NCBI GenBank assembly: GCA_016784025.1
Contig: JADHVL010000020.1
Coordinates: 1 to 64,000 of the forward strand
Source of the DNA: Fidelibacterota bacterium
GTDB taxonomy: Bacteria; Fidelibacterota; UBA8477; JABMPR01
Direction: 5' to 3'
DNA: 64,000 bases
Below, piece after piece: positions 8,634 to 18,064 of this stretch. The position numbers and the translations under genes were made by a program. A model generated the notes under the pieces. The model searched no databases. It was not told the origin of the DNA and was given only the letters and a program-made list of their open reading frames with translations. Each line of letters begins with the position of its first letter. Position 1 is the stretch's first letter.

Positions 8634-9737
8634 ATGTATCATATTTACCTGAAAAACCGTTTTCATTCAATCCCCCATGGTTTAGACTCGCTCATGATTT
8701 CTCATGCGAACAACCCCCGTTGGAATGACTGGACCTGGCAGCACGCTCATAGCTGCAAAGACCTGGCAACTCTCACTGACTGGTTGGAAAGTGCCGGAGG
8801 CAACATTCATATGCCGAAGGACCTGTTCCATGAGATTACCTCCAATTACCGCATGGGAATCACACCCTATTATTTTGGTTTGATAAATCAATATGATCAT
8901 ACTGATCCGATTTACCGACAGATAGTTCCTTCCTCTGAGGAGCTCAACATTTTACCTGAGGAACTCCTTGATCCCATTGGAGATGAGAATCCCGCTCGCG
9001 GATCGAGGCCATTGAAAGCCCTGATCCATCGCTATACCAATCGAGTCCTGCTCATACCAACGGCCCAGTGCGCCGTATATTGCAGATTCTGTTTCAGAAA
9101 ACGACTGGTTGGGGACACGGCGCACAACGCCCGTGAGGAAGATCTCCACGCAGCCTATAAATACATCAGATCCCACCCGGAGATTGAGGAAGTCATCCTC
9201 ACAGGCGGCGATCCGCTCACCCTGGGAGATCAGGCACTCCTCACTATTCTAAATGAGCTTGGTAGTATTCAACATCTTCGGGTGATCAGGATTCACACAC
9301 GCCTCCCCGTGGTCAATCCCTTCAGACTCACATCTGAATTGGGTGAGATGATCATATCTAGTCAGAAACCGATCTGGGTATCAGCTCATTTTAATCATTC
9401 CGCCGAAATTACCGAAACAGCTCGCCAGCATATCCTGAACTGGATCTCCATGGGCATCCCCTTTCTGAATCAAAGTGTACTCCTCAGGGGTGTCAATGAT
9501 TCCATGAAAGCATTAAAGGAGTTATTTCTGTCCCTGATTGAGATAAAGGTAAAACCATATTATCTCCACCAGGCTGACCTGGTCCAGGGAACCAGCCATC
9601 TCCGTGTATCACAACAGCGTGGACTGGAACTCCTTAAAGAACTTCAGGGCGAAGTTCCTGGCTACGCCCTCCCCCATTACGTTCAGGACAATTCAGACGG
9701 CTCAGGTAAAATCCCGCTACAAAATCAATGGGTTTGA
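8634..9737 (+). CDS. KamA/EpmB-family radical SAM aminomutase
   Basis: A 367-residue radical SAM enzyme. The cluster motif CAVYCRFCFRK lies near residue 145, followed by EVILTGGDPLTL and VIRIHTRLPVVNP, as in lysine 2,3-aminomutases. The candidate PLP-binding Lys lies near the C-terminus in GSGKIPL. The protein lacks the extra C-terminal zinc domain of classical KamA and is close in length to EpmB, which isomerises lysine for EF-P modification. No efp or epmA lies nearby, so lysine catabolism and EF-P modification cannot be told apart. Neither ATG 8634 nor ATG 8694 has a clear ribosome-binding site; homology begins around residue 25 (NPRWNDWTWQ), so the later start is possible. The repeat array ends just upstream. 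Confidence 0.85.
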   Translation: MYHIYLKNRFHSIPHGLDSLMISHANNPRWNDWTWQHAHSCKDLATLTDWLESAGGNIHMPKDLFHEITSNYRMGITPYYFGLINQYDHTDPIYRQIVPSSEELNILPEELLDPIGDENPARGSRPLKALIHRYTNRVLLIPTAQCAVYCRFCFRKRLVGDTAHNAREEDLHAAYKYIRSHPEIEEVILTGGDPLTLGDQALLTILNELGSIQHLRVIRIHTRLPVVNPFRLTSELGEMIISSQKPIWVSAHFNHSAEITETARQHILNWISMGIPFLNQSVLLRGVNDSMKALKELFLSLIEIKVKPYYLHQADLVQGTSHLRVSQQRGLELLKELQGEVPGYALPHYVQDNSDGSGKIPLQNQWV

Positions 9738-9869
9738 TCAACTCCTCATAAAAACACCATAGCCCCACAATAGAATTGATTCAATAGTGCCCAGGCACTC
9801 CTCGTGATAATGCGCTTGACTCTCAGCTAATAATATTAAATTAGCAGACATTAATAATTGGAGGATAAT

Positions 9870-10865
9870 ATGATAAAACGTTACCTGTCTATACTTTTAG
9901 CAATCAGCCTGGCACTTTTCATGTGGGCTTGCAGCGACCCCGAGGAAGATGATGTTGAGGCTCCAGCAACTCCGGCTAATTTTACCTATTCAGGATCACA
10001 ATCGGGTGATGGTGGTGTTTATCTGACATGGGATCCAAACACCGAATCGGATTTTTCAGCCTATCTTATCTATCGCAGTTATGGATCTGTGGACTTTACC
10101 CTGATCGCTACTATTCAGGAACATTTTTATCTGGATAGCGGACTTGATTACGACACGGAATATTCCTACAAAATTGCTGCCATAGATGATGAAGGAAATG
10201 AAAGTGGTTTTACCAGCGTAGTTGCGGTTACTCCAATCAATCTGAATCCTCCACAGACACCACAGAATCTGTCTATCAAAGCACACAACTTGCCCACTGA
10301 ATTCCAGGTCAATGTTGAACTCACCTGGAGTCATAACACTGAAGCCGATTTTTCACACTATAAAGTTTTCCGATCTGATGTGAGCGATCTGTTTGCAGCC
10401 AATGCAGCCTCATTCGTGGACTCAACCACAGATAATTTCTATGTGGATGAGAATGTTACTCCTGGTACAACATATCACTACAAGCTCATCGCCTATGATC
10501 AAGGTGGGATATTGGAAGCACCAGCAGCTGGTCCAGTATCTGACACTCCTCTTGAAGTGCCAACACTGGTATCGCCAATCGATGGTAACCCCATTGATAC
10601 AACCACACCCACTTTTCATTGGGTGAATGTTGATGGTGCTGTCAAGTACAAGATCATTGTCCGTACATCGTCAGTTACAGGGGATATTTGGGAATCAACT
10701 ATTGATGCAATTGAAGGTGCTGCGGAGATGACGATTACTTATCCTTCCAACGCAACGACCCCATTAGCAACCACCACACTCTATTACTGGTTTGTATCCG
10801 GCTACTCAAAAGACACTGAAGATATCAACGTCTTTACCCCAGTTACTGGTTTCCGCACGCCATAG
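9870..10865 (+). CDS. Lipoprotein with fibronectin type III repeats
   Basis: A 331-residue exported protein. The N-terminus is a lipoprotein signal peptide (LALFMWACS, Cys at about residue 22), followed by an acidic linker. Two FN3-like modules follow: VYLTWDPNTESDFSAYLIYRS to DDEGNESGFTSVVAVTP, and ELTWSHNTEADFSHYKVFRS to YDQGG. A last beta domain begins VPTLVSPIDGNPIDTTTPTF and resembles carbohydrate- or surface-protein sandwich repeats. The start at 9870 is fixed by GGAGG at 9860-9864. The gene stands alone with a downstream terminator. A surface adhesion or structural role is plausible, but no catalytic site is visible. Confidence 0.8.
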   Translation: MIKRYLSILLAISLALFMWACSDPEEDDVEAPATPANFTYSGSQSGDGGVYLTWDPNTESDFSAYLIYRSYGSVDFTLIATIQEHFYLDSGLDYDTEYSYKIAAIDDEGNESGFTSVVAVTPINLNPPQTPQNLSIKAHNLPTEFQVNVELTWSHNTEADFSHYKVFRSDVSDLFAANAASFVDSTTDNFYVDENVTPGTTYHYKLIAYDQGGILEAPAAGPVSDTPLEVPTLVSPIDGNPIDTTTPTFHWVNVDGAVKYKIIVRTSSVTGDIWESTIDAIEGAAEMTITYPSNATTPLATTTLYYWFVSGYSKDTEDINVFTPVTGFRTP

Positions 10866-10891
10866 AAAATGTTTGTTGTAGAACTGTAAAT

Positions 10892-10917
10892 AAAAAAGCC
10901 CTGTCGGGGCTTTTTTA
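10892..10917 (+). terminator. Bidirectional Rho-independent terminator
   Basis: A-rich arm, GCCC/GGGC stem, TGTC-containing loop, then six T. The flanking A and T runs make it usable from both sides. It lies between the convergent FN3 lipoprotein and argF genes. Confidence 0.85.
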
Positions 10918-10952
10918 TTTACTAGATATTGAACACCAAATGCTTCTAAGAG

Positions 10953-11888
10953 CTATATCTTAATATCTGCTCCACCAGATTTAGCCAGCATAACCATCAC
11001 AGCCTTTTGGGCATGCATACGGTTTTCTGCTTCGTCAAATACGACTGAATTTGGTCCGTCAAGCACATCTTCAGTGATCTCCTCACCATAATGAGCCGGG
11101 AGACAATGCATTACCAGAGCATCTGATTTTGCATGACTCAGCAGTCCAGCATTTATCTGGAATCCATCAAAATCATCCAGGCGTTTTTGACGTTCTGCTT
11201 CCTGACCCATGGAGGTCCACACATCCGTATAGAGAACATCAGCATTCTTTGCAGCCTCAATTGGATCTCGAACGACTTCAATTTTGCTGAGACCGGCAGC
11301 CTGTGCCTTGGCTAAAGTCTCAGGATCTGGGTCATAGCCCTCTGGTGCAGCCAGTACAAAATGATAGGGAATGACACTGGCAAAATTCAGGAATGAATTG
11401 CAGACATTATTCCCGTCACCAATAAAGACAACCTTCTGACCTTCAACCTTGCCGTGATGTTCATAAATGGTCAGCATATCTGCCATGATCTGACAGGGGT
11501 GATTATAATCAGTCAACCCGTTGATTACGGGAACTGTGGCATATTTCGCCATTTCCAGCATATGCTCATGTTTAAAAAGGCGGGCCATAATCCAATTGTT
11601 ATAGCGAGATATCACCTGGGAGATATCTTTGACAGATTCGCGTTTTCCAATGCTGATATCGTTTGGTCCCAGATAAAGAGCATGACCACCAAATTGAACC
11701 ATACCCGTTTCAAAGCTTACCCGTGTTCTTAATGAGGGCTTTGCAAAAACCATTGACATCGTCTCATTGGCAAAATAATGATGTTCTTTTCCTGCCTTTA
11801 CATCTGCTTTTAACTGTTTTGCAATGCGGAATGTTTCATAGATCTCTTCCTTACTAAAATCCGTTACGGCTAAAAAATCTCGCTTCAT
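10953..11888 (-). CDS. argF: Ornithine carbamoyltransferase
   Basis: A 311-residue cytoplasmic enzyme joining carbamoyl phosphate and ornithine to citrulline in arginine synthesis. The carbamoyl-phosphate loop is KPSLRTR (50-56; the usual form is STRTR), the second site is HPCQ (129-132), and the ornithine-binding DVWTSMGQE (221-229) and HCLPAH (260-265) motifs are all present. Length fits the family. AGGAGGCC precedes the ATG at 11888. It sits downstream of the hslVU terminator and appears monocistronic. Unusual transcarbamylases that use N-acetyl- or N-succinylornithine cannot be fully excluded, but the DVWTSMG loop and length favour the ordinary enzyme. Confidence 0.93.
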   Translation of the reverse strand: MKRDFLAVTDFSKEEIYETFRIAKQLKADVKAGKEHHYFANETMSMVFAKPSLRTRVSFETGMVQFGGHALYLGPNDISIGKRESVKDISQVISRYNNWIMARLFKHEHMLEMAKYATVPVINGLTDYNHPCQIMADMLTIYEHHGKVEGQKVVFIGDGNNVCNSFLNFASVIPYHFVLAAPEGYDPDPETLAKAQAAGLSKIEVVRDPIEAAKNADVLYTDVWTSMGQEAERQKRLDDFDGFQINAGLLSHAKSDALVMHCLPAHYGEEITEDVLDGPNSVVFDEAENRMHAQKAVMVMLAKSGGADIKI

Positions 11889-11911
11889 TAGGCCTCCTTT
11901 ACCTTAATTGA

Positions 11912-11940
11912 TAAAAAAAACTCCGCCTATAGACGGAGTC
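11912..11940 (-). terminator. Rho-independent terminator of hslVU
   Basis: On the minus strand a 6-bp stem ACTCCG/CGGAGT (11934-11939 with 11920-11925) is followed by a run of eight T. It ends the hslVU transcript before argF. Confidence 0.85.
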
Positions 11941-11988
11941 CTTAATGTGTGTATTTTGATTTGATATTGTGTCTTCAATTATCTTTCG

Positions 11989-13332
11989 CTAGAGTATGTA
12001 TTTACTCAAGTCCTGATCAGCCATGGTGTCCTTGAATGTTTTGATAACCATAGATTTGGTGACTTTTATATTTTTTGTCTTATCATCGGGCAAGTCAAAC
12101 AGAGTCTCTTCAAGCAGTTTACTCATAATGGTATGCAAACGTCTTGCACCAATATTTTCCATACTTTCATTGACTTCAAAAGCAACTCTGGCAATCTCTG
12201 CGATGGCATCTTTGTTAAAAGTAATTTTGACATCTTCCGCCCCCACCAGTGCAGTATACTGCTTTAACAATGCTGACTTGGGCTGAGTGAGAATTTGAAC
12301 AAAATCGTCTTCTGTCAAATTTTCAAGTTCCACCCGAATGGGGAATCTACCTTGCAGTTCTGGGATGAGATCAGAAGGTTTGGACATGTGAAAAGCCCCA
12401 GCTGCGATAAATAGAATGTGATCCGTTGTCAGAGTTCCATATTTGGTTTTAACTGTGCTGCCCTCAATAATTGGTAGGATGTCTCTCTGGACACCCTCCC
12501 GTGATACATCGGGGCCACTGCCACCTCGTTCAACGGCGATCTTATCTATCTCATCAACGAAAACAATACCATCCTGTTCAGCTCGACGAATCGCTTCATG
12601 TTGAACCTTTTCCTCATCAATGAGTTTGTCAGATTCTTCTGCAGTAATTAGCACCCTTGCCTCGGTCACACTCAGGCGACGCATCTTGTTCTTTTTAGGC
12701 ATGGCGTTGCCCAGCATATCTTGAATATTCATACCGAGGTCGTCCATCCCCATGGGGCTGAAGATCTGCATCATGGCGTTGCTGCTATCTTCTTGGACCT
12801 TGAACTCCACCTGGCGATCTTCAAAATCACCAGCCATGAGTTTGGCGTACATCTTCTCACGGGTACTTAAATATCTCGTATAATCAGCAGATTCTTTGTC
12901 AGGGTTATTCAGTGGGGGTAAAAGTAAATCCATGATCCTTTCATTGGTCATTTCAAGGGCTTTTTCACGAACAGTAATCTCATGCTCTGACTTGACAATA
13001 TTGTAACTGTTGTCCACCAGGTCACGAATCATTGAGTCAACATCTCTACCTACATAACCAACTTCAGTAAATTTTGAGGCCTCTACTTTTACAAAAGGAG
13101 CCTGCACCAGGTTTGACAGTCGCCGGGCAATTTCAGTTTTTCCAACTCCAGTTGAGCCAATCATGATGATATTATTGGGGAGAATTTCATCACGGATTTC
13201 TGAAGTAACCTGTTGACGTCTCCAGCGATTTCTCAGGGCAATGGCCACGGATTTTTTTGCACTATCCTGACCAATAATATATTTATCCAATTCATGGACG
13301 ATTTGCTTGGGTGTAAGTGAAAATTTACTCAT
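11989..13332 (-). CDS. hslU: HslU, ATPase subunit of the HslVU protease
   Basis: A 447-residue AAA+ unfoldase that feeds substrates to HslV. Walker A is GSTGVGKT (59-66) and Walker B contains FVDEIDKIA. The I-domain lies between them (roughly 110-240), and the C-terminal tail DLSKYIL matches the tail that inserts into HslV to open its gate. ELQGRFPIRVELENL marks the sensor region. The start codon lies 15 bases after the hslV stop, so the two form an operon in the usual order. The ribosome-binding site is weak, as expected with translational coupling. Confidence 0.97.
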   Translation of the reverse strand: MSKFSLTPKQIVHELDKYIIGQDSAKKSVAIALRNRWRRQQVTSEIRDEILPNNIIMIGSTGVGKTEIARRLSNLVQAPFVKVEASKFTEVGYVGRDVDSMIRDLVDNSYNIVKSEHEITVREKALEMTNERIMDLLLPPLNNPDKESADYTRYLSTREKMYAKLMAGDFEDRQVEFKVQEDSSNAMMQIFSPMGMDDLGMNIQDMLGNAMPKKNKMRRLSVTEARVLITAEESDKLIDEEKVQHEAIRRAEQDGIVFVDEIDKIAVERGGSGPDVSREGVQRDILPIIEGSTVKTKYGTLTTDHILFIAAGAFHMSKPSDLIPELQGRFPIRVELENLTEDDFVQILTQPKSALLKQYTALVGAEDVKITFNKDAIAEIARVAFEVNESMENIGARRLHTIMSKLLEETLFDLPDDKTKNIKVTKSMVIKTFKDTMADQDLSKYIL

Positions 13333-13347
13333 TTATAATATGTTCTC

Positions 13348-13893
13348 TTATTTCAATTCTAAAACATTTATTTTGTCGTTGGTGTAGATGCATATGTCAG
13401 CAGTGATTTCCAGGGACATACGGACAATTTCTTTGGGGGACTTTTTCCCACTGGCTATAAAGGCACGTGCGGCAGCTGTAGCATAGGGACTGCCGGATCC
13501 AATGGACATGACACCATCATCGGACTCAACCACATCACCATTGCCCGAGATAATCAGTCCATGATCGATATCCATTACAACCAGCATGGCCTCAAGATTT
13601 CGAAGCATTTTATCCATACGCCAATCCTTGGCCAGTTCCACCGCGGCTCGCACAAGATCGCCACCGAATTCATCAAGCTTGGCCTCAAATTTCTCAAATA
13701 GTGCAAAGGCATCTGCCGCAGATCCGGCAAAACCTGCCAGGACATCACCATCATAGATGGAGCGTATTTTTACTGCCCCATGTTTCATTACTGTATCCCC
13801 GAAGGTGACTTGGCCATCTCCGCCCAGGGCGACTTTGCCATTGTGTCTGACTCCCAGAATTGTGGTGGAGTGAAGATCAGGAAACATGTTCAT
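13348..13893 (-). CDS. hslV: HslV, peptidase subunit of the HslVU protease
   Basis: A 181-residue proteasome-beta-like threonine peptidase. The N-terminal [18 protein letters not shown] segment places the catalytic Thr at residue 10, after a short propeptide that must be removed. [16 protein letters not shown] and [14 protein letters not shown] are the conserved active-site and subunit-contact motifs. A second ATG at residue 3 would give a slightly shorter propeptide. It is the first gene of the hslVU operon. No terminator lies between the two genes. Confidence 0.96.
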   Translation of the reverse strand: MNMFPDLHSTTILGVRHNGKVALGGDGQVTFGDTVMKHGAVKIRSIYDGDVLAGFAGSAADAFALFEKFEAKLDEFGGDLVRAAVELAKDWRMDKMLRNLEAMLVVMDIDHGLIISGNGDVVESDDGVMSIGSGSPYATAAARAFIASGKKSPKEIVRMSLEITADICIYTNDKINVLELK

Positions 13894-14000
13894 ATCGGTG
13901 CCTCTTTTTGCTATTCATTGCTTTATTATTTTAAAGCCGCTGAATATAAATTAGCTCTTTGTTGCCGCAATCCTTTTTGGGACCAGAATTGCTGATAAAA

Positions 14001-14034
14001 CAAAGGGGTGGTTGCCATTACGACAGCCACCCCT
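14001..14034 (-). terminator. Rho-independent terminator of hflKC
   Basis: On the minus strand AGGGGTGG (14027-14034) pairs with CCACCCCT (14004-14011), followed by TTTGTTTTAT. It lies 40 bases beyond the hflC stop. Confidence 0.85.
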
Positions 14035-14075
14035 GGGTTATATATAACAGGTATTCTTCAGGATATTTTGAAGGA

Positions 14076-14927
14076 CTATTTCATTTCCTTTAGATAGCTG
14101 AGAAAATCGGATTCGGGTGTCAATACAAGTTTGGTCTTGTCATCAAAGACTTTCTTGTAGGCATCCATGGTTCGAATAAATTCGTAGAAATCCGGATCCT
14201 GTTTGTAGGCATCGGCGTATATCTTAATCGCCTGAGCCTCACCATTTCCACGGACTTCCTGAGCCAATTTATAAGCATCAGCCAGGATGATTTCGCGATC
14301 TTTATCAGTTTCAGCTCTGATTTTCACCGCCTCTTCGTCACCTTCGGATCTGAACTGCTTTGCCATTCTTTCACGTTCAGCCTTCATACGATCAAAGACA
14401 GCCTGTTCATTCTCACGAGGAAGATCCGCCCGCTTGATACGAACATCCACAATCTCAATCCCGTAGTCCGCTGCCGTAAAATTGGCGTTTTGTGTCACCT
14501 TATGCATGAGTGAATCACGCATGGTGGATACAATTTCATGCATGAGATGAGTACCCAGCTGAACTCGTAGGCTTGAATAAATAATATCATCCAAACGAGA
14601 TTGAGCTAGGGCCTGGGTGCGCATGGTCTGCATGAATTTCAGAGGATCAGAAATTCTCCACTGGGCATAATTGTCCAGAATCAGGTTTTTCTTGTCTTCA
14701 GTCAAGATGGTATTCGGTGCACTATCATATTCCAGCAATCTTTTTTCAAAAACAGTGGCTGACTGGATAAAGGGAACCTTGAAGTTCAAACCAGGTTTCA
14801 TAATATTGCGAACAGGTTTTCCCAATTGAACAATAACGATCTGTTCAGTTTCATCGACGATCATGACTCCGCCCCATAGAACGAGAAGAGCTAAGGCGAG
14901 AACGATTATTAATCCAATATTTCTCAT
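14076..14927 (-). CDS. hflC: HflC, modulator of FtsH protease
   Basis: A 283-residue SPFH/prohibitin-family membrane protein. One N-terminal helix (about 5-25, LIIVLALALLVLWGGVMIV) anchors it, and the SPFH domain faces the periplasm (VDETEQIVIVQLGKPVRNI onward). The long helical part contains DYGIEIVDVRIKRADLP and RMKAERERMAKQFRSEG, both diagnostic of HflC. With HflK it forms a cage around FtsH and restrains membrane-protein degradation. Its ATG overlaps the hflK stop codon, so translation is coupled. Confidence 0.94.
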   Translation of the reverse strand: MRNIGLIIVLALALLVLWGGVMIVDETEQIVIVQLGKPVRNIMKPGLNFKVPFIQSATVFEKRLLEYDSAPNTILTEDKKNLILDNYAQWRISDPLKFMQTMRTQALAQSRLDDIIYSSLRVQLGTHLMHEIVSTMRDSLMHKVTQNANFTAADYGIEIVDVRIKRADLPRENEQAVFDRMKAERERMAKQFRSEGDEEAVKIRAETDKDREIILADAYKLAQEVRGNGEAQAIKIYADAYKQDPDFYEFIRTMDAYKKVFDDKTKLVLTPESDFLSYLKEMK

Positions 14928-15919
14928 TTCGCACCCCCTTTCACTTTCTCAAGGCTTAGAACATTCACCAGACCACCAGCATCTTTTCCATCAACAATAT
15001 ACTTATCAAGACCAGGTAAAATCTCTTCCATGGTCTCAAGATACATACGGGTTCTGGTAACATTTTTGGCCAGACGATACTGGTACAGCATTTGAGTAAA
15101 GCGTGATGCATCACCCTCAGCTTCCTTGATACGTTTTTGCTTGAAAGCTTCAGCTTCCTGGAAGGCCTGAGCTGCTTCTCCACGGGCCTGAGGGATAATT
15201 TCATTTTGATATCCCAGGGCAATATTCACTTTCTTCTCTTTTTCTTCCTTAGCAGATTGAACATCCTTGAAAGCGGCATCAACCTGTTGAGGTGGCGTTA
15301 CATCCTGCAACTTGATCTCAGAGACATAGACACCGGCTTCATAACTATCCAGCACTTTTTGAAGCAATTCTTTCGTCGCTGCTTCGATCATTGCTTTTCC
15401 AGTTGTTAGGGTCTGATCAATCGGTTGTGATCCCACAACCTGCCTGATTGAAGCTTCAGCAGCGTGTGAAACCGCACGCTCAGGATCAGCCACGCGGAAG
15501 AGGAATTGACCAGCATCTTTAATCTTGTACTGAACCACAAGATCCACACTGACGATATTTTCATCCCCAGTAAGCATCAAGGCCTCAGTAGGTACTTTTT
15601 TATACTGAGCAGAATTTGATGCACCACCGGCTCTGACAGTACGGAAACCCAACTCTAGACGCCGAACTTCTTCGACATTGACCAATTCAACAGTCTGTAT
15701 GGGCCAGGGAAATTTAAATCTTAAACCAGGTTCAGTGATATCACTGAGTTTTCCGAATGTTTTAACAACCCCATTTTGCTCAGGATCTACAACATAAAAT
15801 GGTCCGGCAAAAAATATCCAGACCAGTAATAATAACAATATTGGATAAATAATGGTCTTCATTCCAAAATCTGGAATCTCGACCTCAGTATCACCAATAA
15901 CAACACGCTTTCCAGCCAT
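14924..15919 (-). CDS. hflK: HflK, modulator of FtsH protease
   Basis: A 331-residue SPFH-family partner of HflC. A hydrophobic anchor (IIYPILLLLLVWIFFAGPFYVV, about residues 20-40) is followed by the SPFH domain with FGKLSDITEPGLRFKFPWPIQ. The coiled coil holds DVTPPQQVDAAFKDVQSA and the conserved AEGDASRFTQ. The start at 15919 is chosen because AAAGGAG lies upstream; the frame opens 16 codons earlier. The protein lacks the long Gly-rich N-terminus of enterobacterial HflK. First gene of hflKC, divergent from the rhodanese gene. Confidence 0.93.
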   Translation of the reverse strand: MAGKRVVIGDTEVEIPDFGMKTIIYPILLLLLVWIFFAGPFYVVDPEQNGVVKTFGKLSDITEPGLRFKFPWPIQTVELVNVEEVRRLELGFRTVRAGGASNSAQYKKVPTEALMLTGDENIVSVDLVVQYKIKDAGQFLFRVADPERAVSHAAEASIRQVVGSQPIDQTLTTGKAMIEAATKELLQKVLDSYEAGVYVSEIKLQDVTPPQQVDAAFKDVQSAKEEKEKKVNIALGYQNEIIPQARGEAAQAFQEAEAFKQKRIKEAEGDASRFTQMLYQYRLAKNVTRTRMYLETMEEILPGLDKYIVDGKDAGGLVNVLSLEKVKGGAK

Positions 15920-16075
15920 CTTTTTTTCTCCTTTTGTTATAGCCTTTGAATATAGAAGCCGTCTCATTGAAAGTCAGGTGAATACGGAATTTAGATCAAT
16001 TCTTTTCCACTCTCTAATGGAATCTCCCTAGTTTCTTGTAGGATTCAATTGGAGCATCTTTTATTATCATTCGTT

Positions 16076-16597
16076 ATGAATAAGATGAACAAACTCACCA
16101 GAGATATTCTCACTTTGATTGTCGTATCCACCGTGTTGGGAATATCTGCACAGGCTGTACTCCCCAATGGTATTGGTTTAAAAACTGAGATTACTATTGT
16201 GGGGGATGATTCTTCAGGAGTAGCCGTCCCTGCCGTCTCCATAAATCCTAATGGCGATGGTGAAGCAGCCCAAAATATTTCTCTCAGAAATGCATACTCA
16301 GCCTTTGAAAATAATACAGCCCTGTTTTTTGATGCGCGCAGTCCTGAGGATTTCGGATCGGGTCATATAAAGGACGCCATCAACTTACCTGTCCATGCAT
16401 TTATGGATTCTCTCACCTATTTGGAGAATCTGAATCTTAGTAGACACATCATCACTTATTGTGATGGTGAAGATTGTAATGCCTCCTTAGATCTCGCTGC
16501 AGATTTAAAGATGATGGGATTTTCAAACGTGAATTTCTTTTTCGGGGGTTGGCAGGAATGGCGGGATGCTGGCTATCCTATTGAGAGTGGTCCCTGA
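16076..16597 (+). CDS. Exported or membrane-anchored rhodanese-like protein
   Basis: A 173-residue protein with one N-terminal hydrophobic helix (about 8-30) and a C-terminal rhodanese domain: ALFFDARSPEDFGSGHIKDAINLP, then ITYCDGEDCNAS containing the candidate active-site Cys, then FFFGGWQEWRDAGYP. It could transfer sulfur or handle thiols or disulfides in the periplasm. Its stop overlaps the ATG of a MauE/DoxX-like membrane protein (TGATG), so the two are a functional pair. The start at 16076 is uncertain; ATG 16085 is also possible, and neither has a strong ribosome-binding site. Confidence 0.82.
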   Translation: MNKMNKLTRDILTLIVVSTVLGISAQAVLPNGIGLKTEITIVGDDSSGVAVPAVSINPNGDGEAAQNISLRNAYSAFENNTALFFDARSPEDFGSGHIKDAINLPVHAFMDSLTYLENLNLSRHIITYCDGEDCNASLDLAADLKMMGFSNVNFFFGGWQEWRDAGYPIESGP

Positions 16598-17058
16598 TGC
16601 GCGCCAGCTTAGACAATTTCCTGAGGAGTCAACACGGTGAATGGTTTGTTCGAAGCATTCAAATCGGGTTAGGTCTACTTTTTATCTACGCCAGTCTAGA
16701 TAAAATTTGGAATCCCGGTCTGTTTGCAAAGTCAATTGCCAATTATCGATTGTTACCCTTACCCCTTTTGCATATTTCAGCAATTATTCTTCCCTGGCTT
16801 GAGCTAGTATGTGGAGTTGCCCTGGTTATTAATCGATACCAGCGGGCGGCCTATATCCTTATCGGCAGTTTATTGCTCGTTTTTATCCTGGCAATCACAT
16901 CAGCCATGGCGCGAGGTCTTGATTTTAATTGTGGGTGTTTTAGCATGAATAGCGAAGAATCCAATGTGGGACTATTGAAAATCCTTCAAAATACTGGATT
17001 ATTCCTCAGTTGTGCTCTTATGGAATATCGAACAAGGGTGGTTCAACCAAAATCTTAA
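16597..17058 (+). CDS. MauE/DoxX-family membrane protein
   Basis: A 153-residue membrane protein with four predicted helices and the motif DFNCGCFS between helices 3 and 4. That Cys pair is typical of MauE-like and VKOR-like proteins involved in disulfide or thiol chemistry. The N-terminal YASLDKIWNPGLFAKSIANYRLLP is a conserved DoxX/MauE segment. Coupled by overlap to the upstream rhodanese, it probably serves periplasmic sulfur or disulfide handling. MauE itself is needed for methylamine dehydrogenase maturation, but no mau genes are seen, so that specific role is not supported. Confidence 0.82.
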   Translation: MRASLDNFLRSQHGEWFVRSIQIGLGLLFIYASLDKIWNPGLFAKSIANYRLLPLPLLHISAIILPWLELVCGVALVINRYQRAAYILIGSLLLVFILAITSAMARGLDFNCGCFSMNSEESNVGLLKILQNTGLFLSCALMEYRTRVVQPKS

Positions 17059-17078
17059 ATCTGGTCTTCCAGATCCAC

Positions 17079-17909
17079 TTAACTCTTTAAAGCTTCCTCT
17101 TTCAATTCCACTGGCGCTTCGGCGAGAAGATCTGCATTCTCTAGATAGCGTTTTATATGATGGGCTAACATGCCTCCATGATAACCATCCATAATACGAT
17201 GGTCAAAAGTACCTGTAAGTGGTAGAATTTTTCGAATCACAATTTTACCATCTCTAACGACTGCCTTATCTTCTTCTTTGCCCATCACCAAAACTGCAGG
17301 CAGTTTCGATCCAGGGAATAACGCAGCCCATCCTGTAGACAAACCATGAGAACCAATATTGGAGAGGAGAATGGATCCAAAGGCATTGTGACCCAGCCCC
17401 ATGGATTTGATCTGGATTCCCAGCGTATTGGTTATGAATCGGAACAATAGAAAGGCCATACGACGGAAGGGCCAGGGAATTTTAGCCAAAAAGAACTTGT
17501 TATCCATGGTGTCATTTTCGTCTCCACTCCGGGCTTTGGCCACTCGGTTGCGGATCTCATCAGCAATTTCAAAGACGGTCTTTTTGTGAGCGTCATACAA
17601 CTTGACGCTGGTCATCTCCTTGCCACCGTGCATATTGACGGACACCGTCACAATAACCTCTCCCCTCTGAACCAGGGTTCCCCTTTTAACAAAGGCGTTC
17701 ATTTCAGGAATATCCCAGCCGATGGCGCGACCCACAGCTGCCGCCACCAAATGCGTCATAGTGATGCGCTTGCCCGCTGCACGGCTTGCTACAATCATTT
17801 CCCAGGCGCTGGTTACGTCAACTTCCAGATAGCCATAAATTTTGCCCTCATTGGGGGCTCCGTATACCGCTGTAGAAATGATTCTCCAGGGACTATTTAA
17901 TTTTTTCAT
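17079..17909 (-). CDS. Stand-alone 2-oxo acid dehydrogenase E2-like acyltransferase domain
   Basis: A 276-residue protein equivalent to the catalytic core of dihydrolipoamide acyltransferases. The active-site motif HRIMDG (near residue 238) sits in GTFDHRIMDGYHGGMLAHH; MTHLVAAAVGRAI and NIGSHGLSTGWA are other core segments. The lipoyl and E1/E3-binding domains of normal E2 are absent, and no E1 or E3 gene is nearby. It may act as a CoA-dependent acyltransferase on another substrate, or partner a lipoyl protein elsewhere. The ATG at 17909 has TTGGAAGC upstream; the frame extends to 18041, but that sequence is Pro/Lys-rich and looks non-coding. Confidence 0.85.
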   Translation of the reverse strand: MKKLNSPWRIISTAVYGAPNEGKIYGYLEVDVTSAWEMIVASRAAGKRITMTHLVAAAVGRAIGWDIPEMNAFVKRGTLVQRGEVIVTVSVNMHGGKEMTSVKLYDAHKKTVFEIADEIRNRVAKARSGDENDTMDNKFFLAKIPWPFRRMAFLLFRFITNTLGIQIKSMGLGHNAFGSILLSNIGSHGLSTGWAALFPGSKLPAVLVMGKEEDKAVVRDGKIVIRKILPLTGTFDHRIMDGYHGGMLAHHIKRYLENADLLAEAPVELKEEALKS

Positions 17910-18064
17910 GCTTCCAAGATAAATATTATATAAAAACAACCAATCCCAAATGGGTGATTTAAAAACCTTTAAATGACTTGGAAATTGTTTTGCCCGAGGG
18001 GGGGACAAAACTATATTGCCTCGCTTTTTAAAGGGTCTCAACTTAAATGATCCCCACGCCTCAT

